From the NCBI GenBank assembly GCA_018266105.1, contig JAFEBA010000006.1:62001-126000 (forward strand): a DNA stretch of 64,000 bases, read 5' to 3'. Made by a program: the position numbers and the translations under genes. The first letter of the stretch is position 1. Every line of letters starts with the position of its first letter. The notes below the pieces were generated by a model, which made no database searches, was not told where the DNA came from, and saw nothing but the letters and a program-made list of their open reading frames with translations. This DNA comes from a bacterium. GTDB lineage: Bacteria > Vulcanimicrobiota > Xenobia > Xenobiales > JADMJV01. Shown piece after piece: positions 35,806-44,037 of this stretch.

Positions 35806-36210
35806 ATGGAGGGTTATCGTCACTCGGCGGGTGGAGCCGCTGGAGACTTGTTCAAATTTGTCCGGGCTGAGCCCGGCCTCAAGTCCCGTCACTCTCAACG
35901 TATAGGCGGAATCCCCATCGGGACCCCAATAGTAGTTACCTGGACTCTCCTCGACCGTGGCCGGCAACATTCCTTCGGGCTTGGCGCGCCAGTGCTTTGT
36001 CAACAATTGCGCCTGCTGCCCTCCGGTTAATTCGCCAGTCCAATACGTGTCCAGGGAATTGAAGTCGTGCTGCAGGTTGGAAGCAAAGTTGACGCCGGGC
36101 ACATTCAGGATGTTCGTAAAGTACGTTCTGGCCGAGCTCTGTTCCTGGTAGTAGCAGCCCGCAAAACTCAAGAGGAAAAGGGCTACCGCGGCCCTGACCC
36201 ACGATTTCAT
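35788..36210 (-). CDS. Small lipoprotein
   Basis: A 140-residue protein from the ATG at 36208-36210: basic n-region, hydrophobic stretch, lipobox SFAGC, then a polar Gln/Ser/Thr-rich mature protein containing YFTNILNVPGVNF and YYWGPDGDSAYTLRVTG. The longer frame to 36252 lacks a reason for use. Anchored in a membrane by acylation of the Cys, role unknown. The stop lies inside the convergent membrane protein gene. Confidence 0.6.
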   Translation of the reverse strand: MKSWVRAAVALFLLSFAGCYYQEQSSARTYFTNILNVPGVNFASNLQHDFNSLDTYWTGELTGGQQAQLLTKHWRAKPEGMLPATVEESPGNYYWGPDGDSAYTLRVTGLEAGLSPDKFEQVSSGSTRRVTITLHSIGGI

Positions 36211-36254
36211 CCCGCCCCATTCTTTGAATCCCTCATTCCCCCTCCGAGACACGG

Positions 36255-36281
36255 CTTTCGCAATGCGAGCTCGTGCGAAAG
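36255..36281. promoter_or_regulatory. Nested inverted repeats between divergent genes
   Basis: CTTTCGCA (36255-36262) and TGCGAAAG (36274-36281) are perfect 8-bp inverted arms; the 11-bp spacer ends with the self-complementary CGAGCTCG (36266-36273). Position between the lipoprotein start (36210) and the gene at 36427 suggests an operator. Confidence 0.35.
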
Positions 36282-36426
36282 TTGGCTTGAATTTCAGTTC
36301 TGGCCCATCCTGGGCGTGGGTCCCACCAGGGACAGCCGAGAGGCCAGTTGAAAAGCACTCCGGTTACCCCCGGTGGCTCGGTTCTTCGCGCCACTGCAGT
36401 CAGGCGCGAATCGAGGTGTCAATGGA

Positions 36427-37758
36427 ATGCTCGAGCTGGATGATTTCTTAGCCCTGGAGACATCCCAGGGAGTCTTTGATTCATCGGGACAGTTCTCCCT
36501 CTCCCGTGAGAAGGCCCTGGAGAAGTTGGCGGCCTTTCAGTTGCCGGGAGAGATGGACTGGTTGCTAAAAGTTGTGCAGGCGGCGGTCAGGGCTGACTTT
36601 CTTGAAATCGACCTTCGCCTCTCTAAGAGTCAGGCTGAATTTCGCTTCTCAGGGGCGTGTCGCTGGCGGTTGGAGGATATCGAAGGCTCGTTTTACGACC
36701 CGGAAAGTGGAGGCGACCGTTCGCTGCAGGCTTTGAAGGAGGCCCTTTGGAGTGTCAGCTTGCACAACGCCCGTCCGTTCTGCCTGGTGGGGGAGAATTG
36801 GCCGGAGGCTCTCTTTTGGAATGGTGAGCAATTTTCACGCCAGCCTGCGAATTCAGCCAACTTGACGCGGCTCACGGTTTCTCACCGCAAGCGCGGAGAC
36901 AGCGGTTTTCCCATTTTACGAGAAGTTGAAGCAGCCCGGAGAAACGCCTCCATTCTTCAGCACTTGCTCCACAAGGCATTTCCCTGCCCCATTCCCCTTC
37001 GAGTTGATGCTCGCCGAGTCGATGGCTTTCATTTGTGCCCTGGTCACGGCCTGAGTTGTCGCAGTTATCCCTTCGCATTGGGACTGTTGACGGGCCAAAT
37101 TCCGCCACTCCAATGCCCGCAGTTAGCAGCCCCTGATGAACCATCCTATGTTGAAACCAGTCTACATCCAGAGCTCCGAAAACTGGTTGCGCCGGACAGC
37201 AGGGCTTCCCAGCCTGTGGCGGCGGCAGCCCTACTGACCGGCCACGTCGGACCAGTCGGAGGTGGCCGGGACACCAAGTGGAAACCATTCTTTCACCCTT
37301 GCAGAATCTATTGGGTAAGCGATGGAGTGGTTGTGGATTGCCGCGCCTTCGATTTGACCGAGCGCAGTTGCTCCATTGGCCTGATCGCCTCGGCCGAAGG
37401 ACTGGTCACCGACCTTTCAGGCCTGTGTTTACAAGTCAATCGGGAATACCAGGATCGACTGGACAAGGTTTGCCGATTGGCCGATGACTTTGTGGTCCGA
37501 GCTGACCTTCATTTCGAGGCCATGCTCGAGAAAGCTCGGAGCAGTGGGAAATGGATGTTCGCTTTGATGGTGGTCGGCGGTGTTAGCGTGACCACTCTCA
37601 ATCCCGCTTTCGGTCTTTTCATGACATTTTGTGGGTTTAGTAACTATTTCACCAGAGCCAGCCAGGAGACCACCATCAGCAAACAACTGGGTGAAGACTT
37701 GCGACTTCTGCAAAGGGACTGGCCAAGGCTGGCGGGGGGCTCCAGGCTGCCAGGATGA
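36427..37758 (+). CDS. Uncharacterised protein with GHKL-like start and C-terminal TM pair
   Basis: A 443-residue protein. I take ATG 36427, since upstream frame is not protein-like. Residues of about 10-55 (FDSSGQFSLSREKALEKLAAFQLPGEMDWLLKVVQAAVRADFLEI, quoted in parts here as QFSLSREKALEKLAAFQLPG and LLKVVQAAVRADFLEI) recall the opening of HSP90/GHKL-type ATPases, with a helix of the LVQAA type, but I cannot see the conserved Asn/Gly ATP site, so this is only a resemblance. A predicted hairpin of two TM helices (about 395-425) lies near the C-terminus with a charged tail. It stands alone between divergent and convergent genes. Confidence 0.5.
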   Translation: MLELDDFLALETSQGVFDSSGQFSLSREKALEKLAAFQLPGEMDWLLKVVQAAVRADFLEIDLRLSKSQAEFRFSGACRWRLEDIEGSFYDPESGGDRSLQALKEALWSVSLHNARPFCLVGENWPEALFWNGEQFSRQPANSANLTRLTVSHRKRGDSGFPILREVEAARRNASILQHLLHKAFPCPIPLRVDARRVDGFHLCPGHGLSCRSYPFALGLLTGQIPPLQCPQLAAPDEPSYVETSLHPELRKLVAPDSRASQPVAAAALLTGHVGPVGGGRDTKWKPFFHPCRIYWVSDGVVVDCRAFDLTERSCSIGLIASAEGLVTDLSGLCLQVNREYQDRLDKVCRLADDFVVRADLHFEAMLEKARSSGKWMFALMVVGGVSVTTLNPAFGLFMTFCGFSNYFTRASQETTISKQLGEDLRLLQRDWPRLAGGSRLPG

Positions 37759-37764
37759 GGGAGA

Positions 37765-38580
37765 TTAATCCTGAAGGCATGCGCGGAGCAGGTTGGCCTT
37801 ACAAAAGTGGAATCCTGTCAGCAGTGAGACGTAGTCCTCCGCCCCCAGGAGCCGGCCTGAGATTTCTCTCACCGAGTACCCGCGCCTGCGCAAATCCTGA
37901 GCCCGAGCGAGCAACTCGGCTAGATAATCTCGTTTGGCAAGCAGGGCCTGGCGTCCGCCGGCCACATGCCCCCGATGAGCGCAGAAGAGTTCGGCAAAAG
38001 GCAGCGCTAAGACCCGATCCAGGCTCTCCACTTCCTGATCCAGACGGTGGCCTCGCGGGGCGTAACGAACTCGCGATGCTACATAGAGGTCGGCAGAGAA
38101 CAACCAGCCCTCCCGCGTCTCGAGAAAAGAGCACATATCCGGCGAGTGACCGGGGCAGGGAATGGCCTGCCAACGATTTCCGGAAGCGTCCTCAAAACGG
38201 GCAAAATCCTTCAGCCCCTCGGCTTCGACTCGGGGCGGAACCCCCCACATCACACGTCGATAGAAATGGATGGGAAAACCGTCCCGCAGGGGGGCCAGGG
38301 CCTCCTCTGGGGCCAGAACCCGAGCGCCGAATTGCTGGCGCAAGTGGCCGGCATTACCGCTGTGATCTTCGTGATGATGAGTGATGAGCACGGTCTCAAC
38401 GGGCTGTTCCGTCGCGAATTGGCGAACCTGCTTCCAGCGATTGGGTGGGCCCGCCTCAATCAAGGTCGTGCCTAAGCGGAAAACCACCGCCGCCGAATTC
38501 ACCCCCGTGTGGAATCGGCCCACCCGGATCCCCTGCAGGCGACCGAAAGCCAGCCTCTCGTGGGCGCCTCTAAACATCAC
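37765..38580 (-). CDS. Metallo-beta-lactamase-fold hydrolase
   Basis: A 271-residue protein with the fold's metal motif H-x-H-x-D-H at residues 68-73 (THHHEDH), then His145 (CPGHSPDM), Asp164 (FSADLYV) and a final His near 202-205 (AHRGHVAG). These are the ligands of a two-metal site. The C-terminal 70 residues are helical, like the lid helix of MBL-fold thioesterase, lactonase or hydrolase members. The substrate is unclear. The ATG is followed by a second Met; the gene diverges from the aldo/keto reductase. Confidence 0.85.
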   Translation of the reverse strand: MMFRGAHERLAFGRLQGIRVGRFHTGVNSAAVVFRLGTTLIEAGPPNRWKQVRQFATEQPVETVLITHHHEDHSGNAGHLRQQFGARVLAPEEALAPLRDGFPIHFYRRVMWGVPPRVEAEGLKDFARFEDASGNRWQAIPCPGHSPDMCSFLETREGWLFSADLYVASRVRYAPRGHRLDQEVESLDRVLALPFAELFCAHRGHVAGGRQALLAKRDYLAELLARAQDLRRRGYSVREISGRLLGAEDYVSLLTGFHFCKANLLRACLQD

Positions 38581-38704
38581 CTCAGACCTTTGGTGAGCGC
38601 GACTGAGTTCCTAGTGAGGTGAAATGGGAACTCCGCCGGGGAAGACCCCCCTGATCTTTCGCTCACCCCTGGAGGTGCTGGTCCTGAGAGTCGAAGGCGA
38701 AAGG

Positions 38705-39535
38705 ATGAGCAATCGACTGGAGATCCAATTTCACGACGGGCGGTGCATCCCGCAACTTGGCCTGGGGGTTTGGCAGACGCCCAATGAGACGGCGGTGACG
38801 GCTGTGCAGGCCGCCCTGCAAAGTGGTTATCGGCACGTGGACACGGCCGCCATCTATGGCAATGAAGCCGGGGTGGGTGAGGGGCTGAAGGCCTCGGGCC
38901 TGGCGCGCAGCCAGGTCTTTCTGACCACCAAGCTCTGGAATGACGACCAGGGCTTCGACTCGACCTTGCGCGCCCTGGAGGCCAGCCTGAAGAAGCTGGC
39001 TACAGACTATGTGGACCTTTACCTGATTCACTGGCCTTCCGCGCATCGGGGACGGTATGTGGACTCCTGGCGTGCGCTGGTACGTTTGCAGTCTGAAGGC
39101 AAGGCACGTTCCATCGGGGTCTCTAATTTCGAGTCGGAACATTTGCATCGCATCATTGGTGAGACCGGGGTTACGCCCGTGCTCAACCAGATCGAGCTGC
39201 ATCCCCGCTTTCAACAACGGGCCCTGCGCCAGGAGCACGCCCGTCTGAAGATCGCCACCCAATCCTGGAGCCCGCTGGGTCAGGGCCAGTTGCTGACCGA
39301 CCCCATTGTGCTGGCCGTTGCCGCCAAACACGGCAAGACCCCGGCTCAGGTGGTTATTCGCTGGCATCTGGAGAATCAATTGATCGTGATTCCCAAATCC
39401 GTGACGCCCTCGCGCATCGTCGAGAACTTTGCAGTTCAAGACTTTCAATTGGATGAATCCGATCGCTCCCAACTGGATTCGCTCGATTCCGCTGAGGGCC
39501 GTATCGGCCCCAATCCGGCAACGGCTACTTTTTAG
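38705..39535 (+). CDS. Aldo/keto reductase (DkgA-like)
   Basis: A 276-residue (alpha/beta)8 reductase from ATG 38705. The catalytic tetrad is visible: Asp46, Tyr51 (DTAAIYGNE), Lys76 (LTTKLW) and His109 (LIHWPS). The NADPH-binding C-terminal IPKSVTPSRI and QIELHPRFQQ match the 2,5-diketo-D-gluconate reductase group. It reduces aldehydes and ketones with NADPH; detoxification or sugar metabolism are both possible. AAAGGATG places the ribosome site very near the start. Confidence 0.9.
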   Translation: MSNRLEIQFHDGRCIPQLGLGVWQTPNETAVTAVQAALQSGYRHVDTAAIYGNEAGVGEGLKASGLARSQVFLTTKLWNDDQGFDSTLRALEASLKKLATDYVDLYLIHWPSAHRGRYVDSWRALVRLQSEGKARSIGVSNFESEHLHRIIGETGVTPVLNQIELHPRFQQRALRQEHARLKIATQSWSPLGQGQLLTDPIVLAVAAKHGKTPAQVVIRWHLENQLIVIPKSVTPSRIVENFAVQDFQLDESDRSQLDSLDSAEGRIGPNPATATF

Positions 39536-39593
39536 CCCTTGTCCAACTCATCCGTTGCCCGCGCGGGCCGCCGGCCTAACCCAGCCCCAAGTA

Positions 39594-39821
39594 TTGGAAG
39601 TTGGTGAAAGCCGGCCCGGCCAGCAGCAGGAAAAAGTGGCCTGGATCTTCCTCAGTCAGCCGTATGCCAGAGGGGACGGAAAGGCTGCAGCTCTGACCTT
39701 CCTGCTGAAGGATCACGGTCAGACTCACTGCGGCTACGCGATCTTTCGGATTCAGGGCCAGGGTTGGAAGCTGGAGCGACTTCGGAAAGCCGAAGGCAGT
39801 GTCAACAGCTTCAAAGACTGA
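39594..39821 (+). CDS. Short unknown ORF downstream of the reductase
   Basis: An ORF of 75 residues from TTG 39594; the open frame extends into the end of the reductase gene but the earlier part reads like an antisense artefact. The last 60 residues look protein-like (EKVAWIFLSQPYARGDGKAA, then CGYAIFRIQGQGWKL), possibly a strand-rich small domain. The TTG start and lack of a ribosome site make this doubtful; it may be a remnant of a longer gene. Confidence 0.35.
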   Translation: MEVGESRPGQQQEKVAWIFLSQPYARGDGKAAALTFLLKDHGQTHCGYAIFRIQGQGWKLERLRKAEGSVNSFKD

Positions 39822-39824
39822 CGG

Positions 39825-40493
39825 CTAGGCCTGGCCATAACTCTCTTCCAACAACTGACGCACCAGTCCCCAGTCCGTGTGGGCGTCGATGCGCAAGGAC
39901 AGCCAGCCTTGGTGAGCCAGGTAGGGAGTGGGGAAGAAGCGCTCGTCTGCGGCATAGGCCAGGGCCCGTACGGGATCAGGCTTGATGGCGATGGACGGCG
40001 CGTAGATCCCATAGGTCGCGTAGGAACGCTTACCCGTGTAAAAGGTGGGATGGCCATGGGAGAGTTTTTCCCGAGTGCCCTCCAGCCCCAGGCAGATCTC
40101 CCGCACCCGGGCCAGCGCGTCTTGCAAGACCTCGGCCTGGGGTTGGCTGGCCCAGGCTCGCTCCAGCAGGGCCCGTAGACCCGGGCTGGAGAGCTGGCTG
40201 GCCTGTTTCACCTTCACGTGGCGCTGACGCTTGCCGGTGCCTTCCAGCAGGCCGTCCGGGTCGGCCAGCTCCGCCCCGAGCGAGAAACCGATGGAGACAT
40301 GCTTTTTAGCCAGGCTGATCCAACAGACGGTGTTGCCCGCCCCTTCCACTTGCTTGAAAAGCAGATAGCCACCCCAGGACGTTTCCACCTCCTGGTGGGC
40401 CTGGGGATGGACCGAGAGCACCAGTTGACGGGCCTCTTCGGCCAGCTCACGCACGGTCGGGCTATGGCCCTGCAGCAGTTGTTCAAAGCTCAT
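39825..40493 (-). CDS. DUF1801 and MmcQ/YjbR-like fusion protein
   Basis: A 222-residue protein. The N-terminal half (ARQLVLSVHPQAHQEVETSW, then GNTVCWISLAKKHVSIGFS and a C-terminal VKVKQ) fits DUF1801 (YdhG-like). The C-terminal half (GHPTFYTGKRSYATYG, then SLRIDAHTDWGLVRQLLEESY) fits the MmcQ/YjbR family. Both are small alpha/beta domains with unknown or putative nucleic-acid-linked roles; usually each is a stand-alone protein of about 110-140 residues. No neighbour suggests a pathway. Confidence 0.75.
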   Translation of the reverse strand: MSFEQLLQGHSPTVRELAEEARQLVLSVHPQAHQEVETSWGGYLLFKQVEGAGNTVCWISLAKKHVSIGFSLGAELADPDGLLEGTGKRQRHVKVKQASQLSSPGLRALLERAWASQPQAEVLQDALARVREICLGLEGTREKLSHGHPTFYTGKRSYATYGIYAPSIAIKPDPVRALAYAADERFFPTPYLAHQGWLSLRIDAHTDWGLVRQLLEESYGQA

Positions 40494-40520
40494 TCTGGGG
40501 GGTTCGCCGGAGCGCCCTGA

Positions 40521-40572
40521 AAATTCCCCGCTCTACCGGGGAAATTCCCCGACAGAACGGGGAATTTCCCCG
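40521..40572. repeat. Tandem palindromes between two minus-strand genes
   Basis: CGGGGAAATTCCCCG (40537-40551) and CGGGGAATTTCCCCG (40558-40572) are near-identical 15-bp palindromes, and a half copy AAATTCCCCG sits at 40521-40530. They lie just past the stop of the long lipoprotein gene on its downstream side, so they may be a terminator without T-run, or a protein-binding site. Confidence 0.6.
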
Positions 40573-40581
40573 ACACAGGCT

Positions 40582-43056
40582 CTAGCGTGGTTGCAGAGTG
40601 AAGGTGGAGAATCCCACCACGGCCGGGTTGGCTCCGTCATTGTAGGTGGCCGTCACCGTAACCACCTTGGGGGTGACGGTGGGCTGGTTGGCCGTCACAG
40701 TCCCACCCGGGGTGATGGTGACGCTGGGGTCATCCGAGGTGAAGGTCACAAACTGGGTGCCGATCTTGTTGTTAAAGGTGCCGTCATTGGTTACCAGCGT
40801 GGGCGTGAGTCGCTGGCTGGTGGGGTAGACTCCGGCCACCACCACCCGGTTGGGACTGAGCAGTAGTCCCTGGGGAGTAAGGTCGGGCGTCAGCGGCGTG
40901 GCGGCCAGGTTGGCGGTCAGACTGCCGAAGCTGGCCGTCACCTGAACCTGGTCGGTGGGGCGAATGGCCTGGCGGAAGGCGATGTTGCCAGAATCTCCAG
41001 GACCGTTGCCAATGTGAGCTTTCACGTTGACGGAGTCGGAGCTGCCGTTGATGGTCAGGCTCCAGACCGCTCGGTCGGTCACGTCCAGCTTTTTTTGCAC
41101 CGGATTGCCGTTGGCGTCGCTCACCGAATAGACCAGGAGGGCGCTGCACTGGGAGGTGTTGACTCCGTTTTGGATGGTGATTTGCAGAGAAGGTTGATAC
41201 TGGGCCGTAGGAATATCCGCTACCAGTAGCGCTGGAATTTCCAGTGGCGTGGCTCTCGTGTTGGGATCTTGCGGTTCTTTTGGGCCATCCGAGTCACTGT
41301 CGGTGGTGTAGGGACCGATACTCTGGTTGCTGTCGTTTTGGAAGTTATAGATGTATTGGTTGCGCACGCGGTCGCCCTGGATGGCGTTGGCTTGCTCGGA
41401 GGTGTTGGTCCAGACAAAGCCTGCAAAGCCAGGGGTGCAACCGCTGTCCTGGGTGTTGAAGCTCTGCAGCGTGGTGGCATCCAGGGACCTTCGCAAATCC
41501 TGGATCTCGGCCAGGTTAGGAAGTCGCCATTTGTAGCCTTGGAGCTGGTAGGAAGTCAGGAAGGAGTAGACGCTGTTGAGGCTCATGCTGCCGTTGGCAC
41601 TAAATTCCCAGACCTTGTTGTTGGTCAGGTCGACCAGGATGTCGTCAGGAACGGAGGGATAGGGCGACATTCTGGGGGGCACTGCAGCCAGCAAATCGCC
41701 CAGCTTGGCGCCCAGGCTTCCGGCCGGAGGCCAGATCAAAAGGGTGTCGGTGGTTGAGGAAGGGGCCTGGATGCCGCTGCTGGGAAATAGCTCCGAGGGG
41801 GTCACAAAGGTGGTCAGCTTCAGAATCGCGTTCTGCCGTTTGGCGCTAATAAAGTATTGGTCCAGGTAGCGTTCGGCATCAAATCCCAGCACCGGGTTGC
41901 TGGCGTGGGCCGCCTCCACCAGCATATTGGCCGCCTGCAGTTGATAGCTCTGGTAGTAATCAGCCTGGCTTTGCAGGTTCTGCTGGGAGGCGGTGGTGAC
42001 CAGTCGGGGGGAGACTTTGCGGGCCGTTAATTCCATCAGTCCGGTCGACCCGTTACTTGGAATCTGAACCTGGTCGATATTTTGAATCCAGGTGCCGTGC
42101 TGCAAGATGTCGGTAATCAGAGCACTGACCTGGCTCTCATCATAGAGGCCGTTCACGGCATTCTGATACTTGGCGTTGCGGTCGGTAATCTCGTTCAGGT
42201 TTTGGCTGATGGATTGCACCAGCACGCTGTCAGCCAGGTTCTGAACTTGATTGATCAGTTGGTTCAGGTCATTTTGAAGCTGTGTTAGCTGGGCGGAGAT
42301 CTGGCTCAGGGTATCCGTGATTTGGGTGTTGGAATTGTCCAGGCCAATGGCGCTCAGTCCCCAGCCCAGCGCCTTGTTGGCCAAAAATTTGCCGATGGTA
42401 TCGCCCAGCCCGGAGGCGAGTTTTCCAAAGTCGATGTCGCCGGTGGCCACCTTTGGCGCCAGTCGGACCGAATCCACGGCTGTGACCAGATGGTTCAGGT
42501 GAGCGTCAAAGCCTCCGTCCAGCCGGGCATCGGTCAGGAAGTTCTTTTCCGAGAAGCCCGAGTGGGGATGGCGTAAACTGTGTTGATAGCTGGGGCGTCC
42601 GAAAAGATCCAGGGCCTTCAGCACTTTTTCTTCGGCCTGGACAAAGGACAGCTCGGGGTGGAGCCGGTGATAGCGGGAAATGATGGTGGTCACGATGTTC
42701 ACGTGCACTACCGTGGTCGGGTTGGGAAACTGGGTCATCTCCGTCTCCAGGTGAGCCAGCTGTCCCTCGACGTTCGTTTCCACACCCACCCACAGGGGGA
42801 CCGGCACCCTGGCTGCGGGAAACTGGAAGTTGCCCAGGTCCGACAGTCGGGCCGAGCGCGAGTCGCTCAGTAGCACTCGGCCGCCCTTGACCGGCGCGTC
42901 TACCTGGACTTTGCCGAAGATCCGCGAGACCGCCGTTTGGGTCGTCCCGCCGGCCGGGGAAAAGTTCGAGAACGAACTGGTATCGCTGCCACACCCCGAG
43001 ATTCCCAGAATCACCATCAGTATTGGCGCCGAGCAACGCGCCCTGAGTAAAGTCAT
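40582..43056 (-). CDS. Large lipoprotein with coiled coil, DUF1566-like and Ig-like parts
   Basis: An 824-residue protein. The lipobox is GISGC with Cys at about residue 22. Residues 30-230 are unrecognised mixed structure; about 240-320 is a long Gln/Asn/Leu coiled coil (ISAQLTQLQNDLNQLINQ); about 450-580 resembles the DUF1566/lectin-like domain (LVDLTNNKVWEFS, then WRLPNLAEIQDLRRSLD); the C-terminal 180 residues look like Ig-like repeats (FTSDDPSVTITPGGTVTA). Likely surface-exposed or periplasmic. It is the last gene of a minus-strand cluster and is 78 bp from the NHL gene. Role unknown. Confidence 0.65.
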   Translation of the reverse strand: MTLLRARCSAPILMVILGISGCGSDTSSFSNFSPAGGTTQTAVSRIFGKVQVDAPVKGGRVLLSDSRSARLSDLGNFQFPAARVPVPLWVGVETNVEGQLAHLETEMTQFPNPTTVVHVNIVTTIISRYHRLHPELSFVQAEEKVLKALDLFGRPSYQHSLRHPHSGFSEKNFLTDARLDGGFDAHLNHLVTAVDSVRLAPKVATGDIDFGKLASGLGDTIGKFLANKALGWGLSAIGLDNSNTQITDTLSQISAQLTQLQNDLNQLINQVQNLADSVLVQSISQNLNEITDRNAKYQNAVNGLYDESQVSALITDILQHGTWIQNIDQVQIPSNGSTGLMELTARKVSPRLVTTASQQNLQSQADYYQSYQLQAANMLVEAAHASNPVLGFDAERYLDQYFISAKRQNAILKLTTFVTPSELFPSSGIQAPSSTTDTLLIWPPAGSLGAKLGDLLAAVPPRMSPYPSVPDDILVDLTNNKVWEFSANGSMSLNSVYSFLTSYQLQGYKWRLPNLAEIQDLRRSLDATTLQSFNTQDSGCTPGFAGFVWTNTSEQANAIQGDRVRNQYIYNFQNDSNQSIGPYTTDSDSDGPKEPQDPNTRATPLEIPALLVADIPTAQYQPSLQITIQNGVNTSQCSALLVYSVSDANGNPVQKKLDVTDRAVWSLTINGSSDSVNVKAHIGNGPGDSGNIAFRQAIRPTDQVQVTASFGSLTANLAATPLTPDLTPQGLLLSPNRVVVAGVYPTSQRLTPTLVTNDGTFNNKIGTQFVTFTSDDPSVTITPGGTVTANQPTVTPKVVTVTATYNDGANPAVVGFSTFTLQPR

Positions 43057-43134
43057 TAGGCCTCCAAAGATTCGAACCTGATATGGTCCGCTGAGCCTAG
43101 TCCTCGGCGCTTAGCAGTTTCATAGCAACGGGAA

Positions 43135-44022
43135 TCAGACTTTGCGCCCGGGGTCGTAAAAGAGGTAGAGACTTCCGTTCGGGGCAAACTGCAGATCGCG
43201 CACCTGCAGGCCTGGGTTGGGCACTTCGCCGAGAGACTGCAAGCTGGAGCTGAAATATTCCAGGCTACCTCCCACCAGGTCGGCGATGGCCACCAGTCCG
43301 TCCTGGGGGCGAATGGCGATGCCTCGGCAGCTTTGGAAGAGCCCGGCTCCTTTCCCGGGTCCTCCATAGCTTTGAAGGAAGCTTCCATCCTGGGCAAAGA
43401 CGAAAAGCTTATTCGCTCCCGAGTCCACCACGTGCAGGTTGCCGTTGGCGTCCAATGCCAGCCCACGGGGATAGTTGAGGCGACCGTTGCCAAAAGCGGT
43501 CAGCAGAGCGCCGTTCAGGTCAAAGACGGCCACCCGGTGGTGGTTGGCGTCGCTGACAAACACTTTTTGACCGCTGATGACCAGGTCCTGGGGGAGATTG
43601 AGGACGCCCGGTGCGCTCTCGAAGAGATAAGCCCCGTTGGCGTCCAGAACGACGAGTTTTCCCAGTCCGGAATCGGCCACCCAGGTGCGGCCCTGTGCAT
43701 CCACGGTCAGGGCGACGGGTTGGTTGAGTTTGCCCGTGGTCAGGCCGCGCTGAAGATAGCTCCAGATGACCCGACCATTCGAGTCCGAGCAGCGGATTTC
43801 GCTGGTGCGCGGAAAGGCTTGATAGAGATTGCCGTTGGCTCCAAAGGCGGGCACCGCATCCTGATCTAACCGAGCCAGCAGGGGAGGCACAAAGCCTGCG
43901 CTCCCGCCTCCGGCGGGGACGGAAAGCGAGTTACCGGTCCCGAGCGGGGCCGCATCTTGACTGCCGCAACCGTTGAGAACCACGGCCAGACCTAACCATT
44001 GCAGAAAATTTCGTCTTTTCAT
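43135..44022 (-). CDS. NHL-repeat lipoprotein with Tat-like signal
   Basis: A 295-residue protein. The start MKRRNFLQWLGLAVVLNGCGS has a twin-arginine-type RRNFLQ motif and a lipobox-like LNGC, suggesting a Tat-exported lipoprotein. The mature part carries NHL repeats forming a beta-propeller (GRTWVADSGLGKLVVLD; QKVFVSDANHHRVAVFD; GNLHVVDSGANKLFVF). The repeat count is about five to six. Such propellers bind proteins or ligands; its partner may be the adjacent tail-collar protein, 15 bp upstream. Confidence 0.8.
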   Translation of the reverse strand: MKRRNFLQWLGLAVVLNGCGSQDAAPLGTGNSLSVPAGGGSAGFVPPLLARLDQDAVPAFGANGNLYQAFPRTSEIRCSDSNGRVIWSYLQRGLTTGKLNQPVALTVDAQGRTWVADSGLGKLVVLDANGAYLFESAPGVLNLPQDLVISGQKVFVSDANHHRVAVFDLNGALLTAFGNGRLNYPRGLALDANGNLHVVDSGANKLFVFAQDGSFLQSYGGPGKGAGLFQSCRGIAIRPQDGLVAIADLVGGSLEYFSSSLQSLGEVPNPGLQVRDLQFAPNGSLYLFYDPGRKV

Positions 44023-44037
44023 GTACGCAAGACCCCT

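Noticed and set aside
39429..39593. Upstream part of the small ORF after the reductase
   Set aside because: It lies in the end of the reductase gene in another frame and is not protein-like.
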